Source: an uncultured bacterium
GTDB taxonomy: Bacteria; Cyanobacteriota; Vampirovibrionia; Gastranaerophilales; Gastranaerophilaceae
Direction: 5' to 3'
Length of the DNA stretch: 43,714 nt
Assembly: GCA_949291445.1 (NCBI GenBank)
Contig: CASEVT010000020.1
Coordinates: 1 to 43,714, forward strand
The notes beneath the pieces were generated by a model. That model was not told the DNA's origin. It saw nothing but the letters and a program-made list of their open reading frames with translations, and ran no database searches. Shown one piece after another: positions 17,247 to 25,156 of this stretch; the first letter of the stretch is position 1, and each line of letters begins with the position of its first letter. Made by a program: the position numbers and the translations under genes.

Positions 17247-17276
17247 TTGACAATTGAATGATTGTTCAATTATTAT
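17247..17276 (+). promoter_or_regulatory. Promoter and operator of the metal-exporting ATPase
   Basis: A perfect TTGACA at 17247-17252, an 18-nt spacer and TATTAT at 17271-17276. The spacer is almost entirely a second operator copy, AATTGAATGATTGTTCAATT at 17252-17271, differing from the other copy at one base. Repressor binding between -35 and -10 fits ArsR-family control. Confidence 0.75.
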
Positions 17277-17308
17277 ACTAATAGAATTAATTTTTACTGT
17301 GAGGTAAT

Positions 17309-19156
17309 ATGATGACCGATGAACAAAAAGAAGTGATGACAAAGATAATCGTAGCAATATCTGTATTAGTCTTGGCAATATTATTCCAACCGCAAGGTGT
17401 GTTAAAGTTTGCAATATATTTTATAGCATATTTCATAGTGGGAGCAGAGATAGTTAAGGATGCACTAAAGAACCTAATTAGCGGCAAAATTTTTGATGAA
17501 AATTTTTTAATGAGTATTGCGACGCTTGGTGCATTTGCAATACAAGAATACCCCGAAGCAGTTGCGGTAATGATCTTATTTCAAATCGGAGAATTATTTC
17601 AATCTTACGCAGTTGAAAAGTCTTGTAAATCAATAACCGAGCTTATGGATATACGACCGGATTACGCAAATATAGAATCTGACGGACGAATAACCAAAAT
17701 CCCGCCGGAGCAGGTAGAGATTGGAGACGAAATCACGGTTATGACCGGAGAAAAAATACCGCTTGACGGAGTTGTCACAGAAGGGAATGCGCTCATAGAC
17801 TGCAAGGCACTAACAGGCGAATCAATACCTACAGAAGTCAAAGCCGGAACATCAGTTTTAAGTGGTTGCATAAACCTGAATGGAGTATTAAAAATAAAAG
17901 TCACAAAACCGTTTTCAGAATCTACGGTAGCAAAAATCTTAGAACTGGTAGAAAATGCCGCCTCAAAAAAGGCACGGGCAGAGAAGTTTATAACGAAATT
18001 TGCAAGGATATACACCCCGTTTGTGGTCATATTGGCAGTATTGATAACGATCTTACCGCCTTTAATAATTCAAGATGCACAATTTGAGGATTGGTTCAAA
18101 AGAGCACTGACATTTTTGGTAATTTCTTGCCCTTGTGCACTGGTAATATCGATTCCGCTCAGTTTTTTCTCGGGTATAGGCGGAGCATCCAGAGCCGGCA
18201 TTTTGATTAAGGGAAGCAACTATCTGGAGTTTTTAGCAAGTCCTCAATATGTTGTTTTTGATAAAACAGGTACCTTGACCAAGGGTGCATTTGATGTAAC
18301 AAGAATAGAGCCTGCAAATGCATATAACGGATATGACCTGCTAAAATACGCTGCGCTGGCAGAATCGTTTTCTTCTCACCCGATAGCACATTCACTAAAA
18401 AAAGCTTACGGCACCGAGCCGGAAAACGGCGAGGTTTATGATGTTAAAGAAATTGCCGGAAGAGGCGTTTGTGCGGTTGTAGAGGGTAAAAAAGTACTTG
18501 CCGGTAATGAAAAACTTATGGATGAGAACAATATCAAATACGAAAGAATAAACGTTACCGGCTCTGTTATATACATAGCTATAGACAATATTTATGCCGG
18601 ATATATCGTAATATCCGATGAAATAAAAAATAGCGCACTCAGGACTATTTGTGATTTAAAAAATTATGGAGCAAAAATTGCAATGCTCACAGGTGACTCG
18701 AAAATTGTTGCAGATAAAGTTGCAAAAGAACTTAAGATTTGTGATGTATATTCAGAGCTGCTACCGGCACAGAAGGTTGAAATAGTAGAAAAATTTATTA
18801 ATGAAAAACGACCCGAAAAAAGTGTTTTGTTTTGCGGTGACGGGATAAATGATGCTCCGGTGCTGATGAGAGCTGATGTGGGGATAGCCATGGGCGCTTT
18901 GGGTTCGGATGCGGCAATCGAAGCTGCCGATGTTGTTATTATGGATGATGACCCTTCAAAAATTGCACTTGGAGTAAAAATTGCACGAAAAACTTTGACT
19001 ATAGTTAAAGAAAATATTGCCTTTGCCATCGGAATAAAATTGTTGTTTTTGATCCTCGGCGCAATGGGACTTATGACAATGTGGGGTGCAGTTTTTGCCG
19101 ACGTCGGTGTTTCTGTTATTGCTATATTAAATGCCTTAAGAGCTTTAAAAATTTAA
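17309..19156 (+). CDS. Zn/Cd/Pb-exporting P1B-type ATPase without N-terminal metal-binding domain
   Basis: A 615-aa P-type ATPase; GAGGT precedes two adjacent ATG codons at 17309 and 17312. Motifs in order are TGES at 169-172 (dephosphorylation), CPC at 274-276 in ISCPCALVIS (metal site in TM), DKTGT at 318-322 (phosphorylated aspartate), SSHPIA (HP motif), MLTGDS and GDGINDAPVL. The Zn/Cd/Pb subclass is inferred from the CPC context and the adjacent SmtB-type repressor. The protein starts almost at the first membrane segment and lacks the N-terminal HMA (GMxCxxC) domain seen in many CadA/ZntA proteins. It exports metal across the inner membrane using ATP and is controlled by the operator above it. 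Confidence 0.93.
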   Translation: MMTDEQKEVMTKIIVAISVLVLAILFQPQGVLKFAIYFIAYFIVGAEIVKDALKNLISGKIFDENFLMSIATLGAFAIQEYPEAVAVMILFQIGELFQSYAVEKSCKSITELMDIRPDYANIESDGRITKIPPEQVEIGDEITVMTGEKIPLDGVVTEGNALIDCKALTGESIPTEVKAGTSVLSGCINLNGVLKIKVTKPFSESTVAKILELVENAASKKARAEKFITKFARIYTPFVVILAVLITILPPLIIQDAQFEDWFKRALTFLVISCPCALVISIPLSFFSGIGGASRAGILIKGSNYLEFLASPQYVVFDKTGTLTKGAFDVTRIEPANAYNGYDLLKYAALAESFSSHPIAHSLKKAYGTEPENGEVYDVKEIAGRGVCAVVEGKKVLAGNEKLMDENNIKYERINVTGSVIYIAIDNIYAGYIVISDEIKNSALRTICDLKNYGAKIAMLTGDSKIVADKVAKELKICDVYSELLPAQKVEIVEKFINEKRPEKSVLFCGDGINDAPVLMRADVGIAMGALGSDAAIEAADVVIMDDDPSKIALGVKIARKTLTIVKENIAFAIGIKLLFLILGAMGLMTMWGAVFADVGVSVIAILNALRALKI

Positions 19157-19215
19157 GTTCCCAGATTTACACAGCGTTTTTGCGGTGGTAATCTTGTTTA
19201 TGACAAGGAGGATGT

Positions 19216-19518
19216 ATGAGCATATTTGAAGCCGGTATGATGGTATGTTTTGGTGTAAGCTGGCCAATTGCAGCTTATAAAACATATCGAGCAAAATGCG
19301 TTCAAGGCAAAAGCATTTACTTTTCGTATTTGATTCTTTTGGGATATATTTTCGGAATTTTACACAAAGTTTTGTACAGCTTGGATTTTGTCATCTGGCT
19401 TTATATTCTCAATCTTATATTCCTGCTGACAGATATATTTTTGTATTACCGTTACAGAAACAATTCACCATATACCCAACAAAACGAGGTAAAAAAATCC
19501 TGTCAAAAAAATATATAA
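19216..19518 (+). CDS. PQ-loop (SemiSWEET-like) small membrane protein
   Basis: A 100-aa protein preceded by a strong AAGGAGG site. It has three predicted membrane helices and the sequence GVSWPIAAYKTYRAKCVQGKSIYF, a PQ-loop variant with W-P in place of P-Q, a spacer and a G-K-S-I-x-F end typical of SWEET/SemiSWEET half-transporters. The C-terminus is polar (YYRYRNNSPYTQQNE). Half-size PQ-loop proteins dimerise and pass sugars or other small solutes; the substrate here is unknown. It follows the metal ATPase by about 60 nt on the same strand, so read-through from the metal-regulated promoter is possible. Confidence 0.75.
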   Translation: MSIFEAGMMVCFGVSWPIAAYKTYRAKCVQGKSIYFSYLILLGYIFGILHKVLYSLDFVIWLYILNLIFLLTDIFLYYRYRNNSPYTQQNEVKKSCQKNI

Positions 19519-19549
19519 CAAAAAATATTATTACGTGTTTTAGATAAAT

Positions 19550-20401
19550 ATGCACGTGAAAAATGATATCAGTACAAGTAATTATAAACAATACATTGCT
19601 CCGGCATGCGTATTAGGTGGAGTTTTAGCTCTCAGTGCCGGACAAAAAAGTATTTCAAAAGCCGTAAACATCCTAAAAAATGAACTCTCAAAAAAACCAC
19701 AGATTAGCGAATATAAAAAATATCTGACTCAAAAAGAAGTCGAAGCGATACAAAGACTGTTAAATTGCGGATTCACACTAAGAGAGATTAATATTTTTTC
19801 CAAAATCCAGAATATTCAAAACAAAAAAGAATTCGCAAATATCGTATTTGATGAATTTGTAAAAGACACAGGATATAAAAAGTTGAAGCCGGCTTTGAAG
19901 TTCGCAACAGAAGATAGTAAGAATGTAGGCGCATGGTATGCTCTGGTAGACGAACTTACCATAAACAACGTAGAATCACTCTCAAAAGCGAATATTATTA
20001 ATACAATCAAACATGAACTAAAACATTTTACTCAGAGTATGGACATAATAAGGACAGAATCGCTCGGCGCTGATGCACTAATAGAGGGTGCAAAATATGA
20101 TCCGGCAAACTTTAAGTCCGAATACCCGATCATATATGAAAGATTAAAAACTAAAGAATATCTGGCTGTTAGCGAATATGGCAAGATTCCTTTGGAGAGC
20201 GAAAAAGGTAAAATGGCACAAAAATATCTTCAGAGCAAAAAGGATTATGTAAATTTAACCAAAGAACTCACAGATGAAGAATACGAAGCATATATGAACA
20301 ACTTGCTTGAAGTCGAAGCCTATGAAGAAGCACAAAAAATTAGCGATAAATATTTCGATTACATAATGGAGATAGCCAGAACAAAACTATCAGGCAGTTA
20401 G
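19550..20401 (+). CDS. Putative membrane-anchored zincin-like metallopeptidase
   Basis: A 283-aa protein of no family I can name. Residues 15-35 form one hydrophobic segment (APACVLGGVLALSAG). HELKH at 155-159 within NTIKHELKHFTQ matches the zincin HExxH motif, preceded by a hydrophobic helix as in known zincins. The third zinc ligand could be a glutamate in LEVEAYEEA at about 254-259, about 100 residues later, resembling the E-x-x-A helix of many HExxH families. YALVDELTINN before the motif fits the preceding beta strand. It converges with the 222-aa gene at 20390, overlapping 12 nt. Weak ribosome site. Activity is unproven. Confidence 0.62.
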   Translation: MHVKNDISTSNYKQYIAPACVLGGVLALSAGQKSISKAVNILKNELSKKPQISEYKKYLTQKEVEAIQRLLNCGFTLREINIFSKIQNIQNKKEFANIVFDEFVKDTGYKKLKPALKFATEDSKNVGAWYALVDELTINNVESLSKANIINTIKHELKHFTQSMDIIRTESLGADALIEGAKYDPANFKSEYPIIYERLKTKEYLAVSEYGKIPLESEKGKMAQKYLQSKKDYVNLTKELTDEEYEAYMNNLLEVEAYEEAQKISDKYFDYIMEIARTKLSGS

Positions 20402-21058
20402 GTTTGTAAAAAGTTTTTTGAAATGCCCCGTATCAACCTTGTCGCTAAAATCATCAATAACTCGTTTACACAAAGTTATAGCCTTTTCCTTATGCCCGAC
20501 CTGAGAATATGCAATGGCAAGTGCTTTTCCGGCTTGACACTGACCGATTGTCAGATTGTTTTTTTTCGCAAGTACATTATTCACATAATTTTCCATCGTA
20601 CTTATATATAAATCGGCGCCACACTCATTTTTAAGAAACTTGCTTACAAATATAAGATCCAAATATTCAAGCTGTTCATCTTTTACGAGATTTCTGTAAA
20701 AAATCACATCCTCAAGCGACAACTCTTTCGCAATATCAGCAATGTTTTGACCGGAGAATTTTGACTCTAAAAGTTCTTGAGCCTGTTGCAAAATATCATC
20801 AGACCCGTTGCGCAAAAATTCAAACGTCTTTTTAGGTGACTCTTTGTAGTTCACAATAAGTTTTGCAAGACTATTTCGCCCGCAATACATTGCTATTCCT
20901 GCAATAGTTGAAACGCCCAGAAAACCAAGACTGTATTTTATTTGTTTGTCGATTGTATTTTTTAAAGGAGCATCCTTTTGAGGCGTCTTTGGCTGCGTCG
21001 AACTATATTTAACCGGTTGTGAAATAAGCTGTTGTAAATTGTTATTTTCAAGTTTCAT
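20390..21058 (-). CDS. Protein of unknown function with one membrane segment
   Basis: A 222-aa protein I do not recognise. The first 40 residues are polar and proline/glutamine-rich (NLQQLISQPVKYSSTQPKTP). One membrane helix lies at about 43-60 (SLGFLGVSTIAGIAMYC). The rest is helical, and the C-terminal part (GQCQAGKALAIAYSQVGHKEKAITLCKRVIDDF) resembles a single TPR unit. The topology mirrors the neighbouring HExxH protein (short N-terminal segment, one helix, helical body). It is divergent from the pentein-like gene across a short A+T-rich gap. Confidence 0.65.
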   Translation of the reverse strand: MKLENNNLQQLISQPVKYSSTQPKTPQKDAPLKNTIDKQIKYSLGFLGVSTIAGIAMYCGRNSLAKLIVNYKESPKKTFEFLRNGSDDILQQAQELLESKFSGQNIADIAKELSLEDVIFYRNLVKDEQLEYLDLIFVSKFLKNECGADLYISTMENYVNNVLAKKNNLTIGQCQAGKALAIAYSQVGHKEKAITLCKRVIDDFSDKVDTGHFKKLFTNLTA

Positions 21059-21082
21059 ACTTAATTTAAATCAGAAATAATT

Positions 21083-21108
21083 TTTTTTTGCTCTCAATAG
21101 CAAAAAAA
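21083..21108. repeat. Perfect inverted repeat in a divergent promoter gap
   Basis: TTTTTTTGCT at 21083-21092 and its complement AGCAAAAAAA at 21099-21108, with a 6-nt loop. It lies 25 nt after the start of the minus-strand gene and 24 nt before the plus-strand start at 21133. It could be an operator, an mRNA-leader hairpin or A-tract DNA. Confidence 0.45.
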
Positions 21109-21132
21109 ATTTACTTTGAGTTTAATTTGAAT

Positions 21133-22482
21133 ATGAGAATAACACCACACACAACGACAACTATTTCATTTAAAGGTTACGATGCAAGAAAATTGAGCGG
21201 ACTTCTTATGAATTCAAACTATTGTTCAATAGCGGAAGAGATGCTTGAAATTGCAAAAAAAGAAGAACTGCCGCTATACTTGATAAACAAAAACAAATCC
21301 GGTATAAGAATAGACAAAAATATAGTTGAGCAAAAATCCGAACTAAAAAATTGCTGGGCACAGGATCTTTGGACGATTATAAAAAACAAAATTGAATGCT
21401 TTGAAGAATACGGTGAAACCGAAGCTGTGAAAGATTTTTTTAACCTCAGGTTCGATAACATTCAACAAGAAAAAAGAAAAAACACTCAAATAACAGATCT
21501 ACAAAATTTTTTAACCTTTTTAGTTAATCTTCCAAAATGCAAAATTAAAGATGAAGAATTTGTCTATGGAATAAATGAGATTACGCAGGAGAAAAAGCTA
21601 ATCCCAAGAGCCCTTATTGACAAGGATATCAAGGACTATACAAGAATATTAGAAAAACTAAGACACAACACTCACATATCAGGCGGCAATTTTTATATAG
21701 TAAAAACCAAAAACAATACAGAAGAATTACTAATCGGTGAGAATGAGTTAAAAAAATTCACTGTAGATCAGATGAAAAAAATGTTTTGTGTAAAAGAAGT
21801 ACATCCGATCCCTCAAGCAGATTATCATCTTGATATGTACATAAGACCGCTGGACAACAAGCGTGTACTTGTTGCCGATGACAAATTGACAATGTCAGCA
21901 CTGAAAGAAGGATTGGACAAAATACACAAAGAAATAAAAAATACACAATCCGCTCAAGATGCTGTAAAATACCAAAAAGCCTTTGAGCATTTAGAAAAAA
22001 TATATAAACGACTTAAGAATGATGTTGCCTTCAATCCTTATTCAAACACAGCCGATGTAAAAAATACGCTTGAGAATGCAGGTTTTGAAACAATCAGTGT
22101 TCCCGGGCGAATCTATGAAATATATAAAAATCTTACACCGCGAAGAAGCAACGACTATTTTCTCAAACAATCTCACAACTACTTAAACGCAATAGTTTTT
22201 AAAAACAAAAATGATGAACTTGTCTACATAACAAACAATTCTCTGTTTGACAAATCAGTTTTTATAACGGACGAAATAGAGAAAAAAATCAATTTTAGTA
22301 TGAAAAGAAAATTTATAGAGAGCATAAAACCGTACATTAAAGAGGAGAAAATATACTTTGTCTCAGGCAAAGGTGACGCAATTGCGAAGAATCTTCTGCC
22401 GGAATTGCAAGGCGGAATCCACTGTATGTGTACAGAACTCCCGCAACGACAGGCACTTGTCCAAACTAAAAACCGACCCTAA
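21133..22482 (+). CDS. Putative pentein-fold guanidine-modifying enzyme (PAD/agmatine-deiminase-like) with SFKG leader
   Basis: A 449-aa protein with the start placed at ATG 21133 (MRITPHTTTTISFKG); an ATG-type start 45 nt upstream lacks the SFKG-leader context. Motifs of the guanidino-group-modifying (pentein) superfamily appear in the right order. W75-x-Q77-D78 (CWAQDLW) resembles the W-I-Q-D of peptidylarginine deiminases. SGGNFYIV at 183-190 with LLIGENEL resembles the GGN-(x)n-LLTTEECLLN strand of agmatine deiminase. H232-x-D234 (YHLDMYIRPL) is the catalytic His/Asp. NYLNAIVF at 349-356 follows, and GGIHC at 427-431 supplies a candidate nucleophilic cysteine C431. These enzymes hydrolyse arginine, peptidyl-arginine or agmatine guanidino groups. 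The substrate is not predictable. No signal peptide. Confidence 0.72.
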   Translation: MRITPHTTTTISFKGYDARKLSGLLMNSNYCSIAEEMLEIAKKEELPLYLINKNKSGIRIDKNIVEQKSELKNCWAQDLWTIIKNKIECFEEYGETEAVKDFFNLRFDNIQQEKRKNTQITDLQNFLTFLVNLPKCKIKDEEFVYGINEITQEKKLIPRALIDKDIKDYTRILEKLRHNTHISGGNFYIVKTKNNTEELLIGENELKKFTVDQMKKMFCVKEVHPIPQADYHLDMYIRPLDNKRVLVADDKLTMSALKEGLDKIHKEIKNTQSAQDAVKYQKAFEHLEKIYKRLKNDVAFNPYSNTADVKNTLENAGFETISVPGRIYEIYKNLTPRRSNDYFLKQSHNYLNAIVFKNKNDELVYITNNSLFDKSVFITDEIEKKINFSMKRKFIESIKPYIKEEKIYFVSGKGDAIAKNLLPELQGGIHCMCTELPQRQALVQTKNRP

Positions 22483-22490
22483 AACAGTTT

Positions 22491-23363
22491 TTAACCGAGA
22501 ATTTTTCGAAGATATTCAAAATACTCATTGTTTTTATAAGAAGCAATATTTTTCAATAAAAACTCCCTGTCGACAAACCCCATCCTAAACGCAACCTCCT
22601 CAAGACAAGCAATTTTTATACCCTGATTTTCCTCAATAGTATGGACATACTCAGAAGCCTGAAGCAAAGAATGGTGAGTTCCGGTATCGAGCCAAGCGAA
22701 TCCCCGCCCCAGAATTTGGACTTTCAACCGGCTATTTTCGAGATAAATTTTGTTTAAATCAGTAATCTCAAGTTCACCTCTTAAAGAGGGTTTCAAAGAT
22801 TTTGCCTTTTCAATGACAGAATTGTCATAAAAATACAACCCCGTAACCGCATAATTTGATTTAGGGCAAGAAGGTTTCTCCTCAATTGATTTAACAATTC
22901 CGTCACTATCGAAAGAAACGACCCCGAATCGCTCCGGATCTTTAACCTGATAACCAAAAATAGCCGCACCCGAGTTCAAATCAATATCCTCGACAGTTTT
23001 TCTAAGCATACCGGAGAACCCCGGTCCGTAGAAGATGTTATCCCCGAGTATCAAAGCAACAGAATCCTGCCCGATGAACTCTTCACCAAGTATAAAAGCC
23101 TGAGCCAGACCGTCAGGAGAAGGCTGCTCCTTATAATGGAATTTAACCCCGAATTGAGAGCCGTCTTTAAGCAATTTTTTGAAATTAGGCAAATCATCCG
23201 GCGTTGAAATAATCAAAATATCTCTAATCCCTGCCAACATCAAAACAGATATAGGATGGTATATCATAGGCTTATCATAAATAGGCAAAAGTTGCTTAGA
23301 TACAGCCATGGTACTGGGATAAAGCCGTGTACCGGCACCACCGGCAAGAACAATACCTTTCAT
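22491..23363 (-). CDS. rmlA: Glucose-1-phosphate thymidylyltransferase RmlA
   Basis: A 290-aa nucleotidyltransferase. It starts [20 protein letters not shown] (G-x-G-x-x-R-L), then [16 protein letters not shown] and [11 protein letters not shown], all diagnostic for RmlA. The length equals the family norm. It makes dTDP-glucose from dTTP and glucose-1-phosphate, the first step to dTDP-rhamnose or related sugars, and is feedback-regulated in known homologues. Its ATG follows the rmlB stop directly, so translation is coupled. It is the last gene of the rmlC-rmlB-rmlA unit in transcription order. Confidence 0.95.
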   Translation of the reverse strand: MKGIVLAGGAGTRLYPSTMAVSKQLLPIYDKPMIYHPISVLMLAGIRDILIISTPDDLPNFKKLLKDGSQFGVKFHYKEQPSPDGLAQAFILGEEFIGQDSVALILGDNIFYGPGFSGMLRKTVEDIDLNSGAAIFGYQVKDPERFGVVSFDSDGIVKSIEEKPSCPKSNYAVTGLYFYDNSVIEKAKSLKPSLRGELEITDLNKIYLENSRLKVQILGRGFAWLDTGTHHSLLQASEYVHTIEENQGIKIACLEEVAFRMGFVDREFLLKNIASYKNNEYFEYLRKILG

Positions 23364-24341
23364 TTAAACGGAACCTTTCTTTTCTTCGATTTGTTTGATC
23401 CAATTTTGATTATTCAAATACCAATCAATAGTCAATTTAATTCCCTCTTCAAAAGTTAAAGACGGAGACCAGCCGAGTTGAGTATGGATCTTAGTATTAT
23501 CGATCGCATAGCGTCTATCATGTCCGAGCCTATCCTCAACAAAAGATATGGAAGACTCATCCTTACCCATAGCAGAAAGGATAATTCTGGTAATTTCAAG
23601 ATTAGTTTTTTCGTTGTGACCACCGATATTATAAACCTCACCCTCACGTCCTTTGTGCAGAACAAGATCAATCGCCTTGCAATGGTCATAAACATAAAGC
23701 CAATCACGAACATTCAATCCATCACCATATACAGGGACCTTTTTTCCTTTAAGTAATTGCGAAATAAAAAACGGAATAAGTTTTTCAGGATACTGATAAG
23801 GCCCATAATTATTGGAACATCTGGTAATCACAACAGGCAATTTATAAGTTTCAAAATAAGCTCTGACAAGCAAATCAGCACCGGCTTTTGAAGCAGAATA
23901 AGGCGAATTTGGAGCCAAAGGGGTAGTTTCATAGAAATAACCGTCTTTTTGTAAAGACCCATAAACCTCATCTGTAGAGACTTGTAAATATCTTTTCAGT
24001 TTAAATTCTTTTGCCGCCTGCAAAAGATTCAAAGTTCCCTGAACATTAGTCTGAACAAATATCTCCGGCCCGCTAATTGAACGATCGACATGACTTTCCG
24101 CCGCAAAATTCACGACAGCATCCGCATCCTCAAAAAGTTTAGAAACCAATTTTTTATCACAAATATTTCCATGAACGAAACTATAATTGGGATTGTCTTT
24201 AACATCATCCAGATTCTGAATATTACCGGCATAAGTCAATGCATCAAGATTAATTACACTGTAATCCGGATACTTAGACAAAATATGCCTGATAAAACAA
24301 CTACCGATAAATCCTGCACCGCCTGTAACAACTAATTTCAA
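23364..24341 (-). CDS. rmlB: dTDP-glucose 4,6-dehydratase RmlB
   Basis: A 325-aa extended short-chain dehydrogenase. NAD-binding MKLVVTGGAGFIGSCFIRH is at the N-terminus. The catalytic STDEVYG and YSASKAGAD (Y-x-x-x-K) and the substrate-binding NNYGPYQYPEKLIP follow. It converts dTDP-glucose to dTDP-4-keto-6-deoxyglucose. Its start overlaps the rmlC stop by 4 nt (24338-24341), and rmlA starts immediately after it, so the three genes form a tight operon feeding 6-deoxysugar synthesis for surface glycans such as those made by the glycosyltransferases at the window start. Confidence 0.95.
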   Translation of the reverse strand: MKLVVTGGAGFIGSCFIRHILSKYPDYSVINLDALTYAGNIQNLDDVKDNPNYSFVHGNICDKKLVSKLFEDADAVVNFAAESHVDRSISGPEIFVQTNVQGTLNLLQAAKEFKLKRYLQVSTDEVYGSLQKDGYFYETTPLAPNSPYSASKAGADLLVRAYFETYKLPVVITRCSNNYGPYQYPEKLIPFFISQLLKGKKVPVYGDGLNVRDWLYVYDHCKAIDLVLHKGREGEVYNIGGHNEKTNLEITRIILSAMGKDESSISFVEDRLGHDRRYAIDNTKIHTQLGWSPSLTFEEGIKLTIDWYLNNQNWIKQIEEKKGSV

Positions 24342-24895
24342 AACAAATCCTCCAAAACAACATCCTTCAAATAAGGTTGATTACGGTCCTTTTCACTCAC
24401 GAGCGGCTGAAAATCGATACCCCAATCGATATTGATATCGGGATCATCATATCTGATACCCCTATCATTTTCAGGTGAGTACTCATCAGACGCCTTGTAC
24501 ATTAACTCGGCAAAATCACTCAGGACAATAAAACCATGAGCAAACCCGTCAGGTATATAAAGCATCCTCTTGTTCTGTTCGGACAAAATAGCCCCGACCC
24601 ATCGTCCGAAGGTTTTTGATTCTTTTCTCAAATCAACCGCCACATCAAAAATTTCGCCACTCGTGCAACGCACAAGTTTCGCCTGCGCTTTGGGTTTTTT
24701 CTGGTAATGCAGCCCCCTTAACACACCCTTTGTTGATTTTGAGTGGTTGTCTTGAACAAACTCTTTGTTTACACCGTTTGCAAAAAATTCTGATTTCTTG
24801 TAAGTTTCAGCAAAAAATCCCCGCGCATCAGAAAAAACTTTTGGGGTTACTAAAATTACATCCTCAATTTCCAACTTTTCAAATTTAAAAGGCAT
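24338..24895 (-). CDS. rmlC: dTDP-4-dehydrorhamnose 3,5-epimerase RmlC
   Basis: The start is the ATG at 24895 (MPFKFEKLEIEDVIL), with GGAGAA about 8 nt upstream, giving 185 residues; the extension to 24949 is not family-like. Key sites are FVQDNHSKSTKGVLRGLHYQ (catalytic His), a cupin beta-barrel core and FAHGFIVLSDFAELMYKASDEY (catalytic Tyr). It epimerises dTDP-4-keto-6-deoxyglucose at C3 and C5. It overlaps rmlB by 4 nt and leads the operon. No rmlD reductase gene is in this window. Confidence 0.94.
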   Translation of the reverse strand: MPFKFEKLEIEDVILVTPKVFSDARGFFAETYKKSEFFANGVNKEFVQDNHSKSTKGVLRGLHYQKKPKAQAKLVRCTSGEIFDVAVDLRKESKTFGRWVGAILSEQNKRMLYIPDGFAHGFIVLSDFAELMYKASDEYSPENDRGIRYDDPDINIDWGIDFQPLVSEKDRNQPYLKDVVLEDLF

Positions 24896-24994
24896 TTTTC
24901 TTTCTCCACAATTTTCAGTATAACTGATTAATCTAAATTTGAGTAGCATTTTTAAATAATTAGAAATAATTCAGCTAATTTTAAAATAAAAAAA

Positions 24995-25022
24995 AGCAAA
25001 ATCTTTTAATCAAGATTTTGCT
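24995..25022 (-). terminator. Intrinsic terminator downstream of the sigma factor gene
   Basis: An 11-bp perfect stem (AGCAAAATCTT at 24995-25005 and its complement at 25012-25022) with a 6-nt loop. Read on the minus strand it is followed by an almost pure T-run (24994-24981). It lies about 135 nt after the sigma factor stop, leaving a long 3' untranslated stretch. Confidence 0.72.
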
Positions 25023-25049
25023 GCAAATAGCGTCACTAAGGAGTTTAAA

Positions 25050-25118
25050 TTGTTTGAACCGTACTTCACTTGTAAATACCAAAGAGAACAAAGAATAGTT
25101 TTAGATAGACATTTATAG
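25050..25118 (+). CDS. Possible 22-aa small protein
   Basis: AAGGAG at 25038-25043 sits 6 nt before a TTG codon that opens a 22-codon frame (MFEPYFTCKYQREQRIVL, then DRHL and TAG). The ribosome-site spacing is good, but TTG is a weak start, the frame is short, and it lies in the 3' region of the sigma factor gene on the opposite strand. Chance occurrence is quite possible. Confidence 0.2.
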   Translation: MFEPYFTCKYQREQRIVLDRHL

Positions 25119-25156
25119 ATCATTAAAACCAATTTTTTAAACTGTCCTCAAAACAG

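Noticed and set aside
19157-19215. Gap after the metal ATPase considered as a riboswitch
   Set aside because: Only 59 nt with no conserved core or terminator structure.
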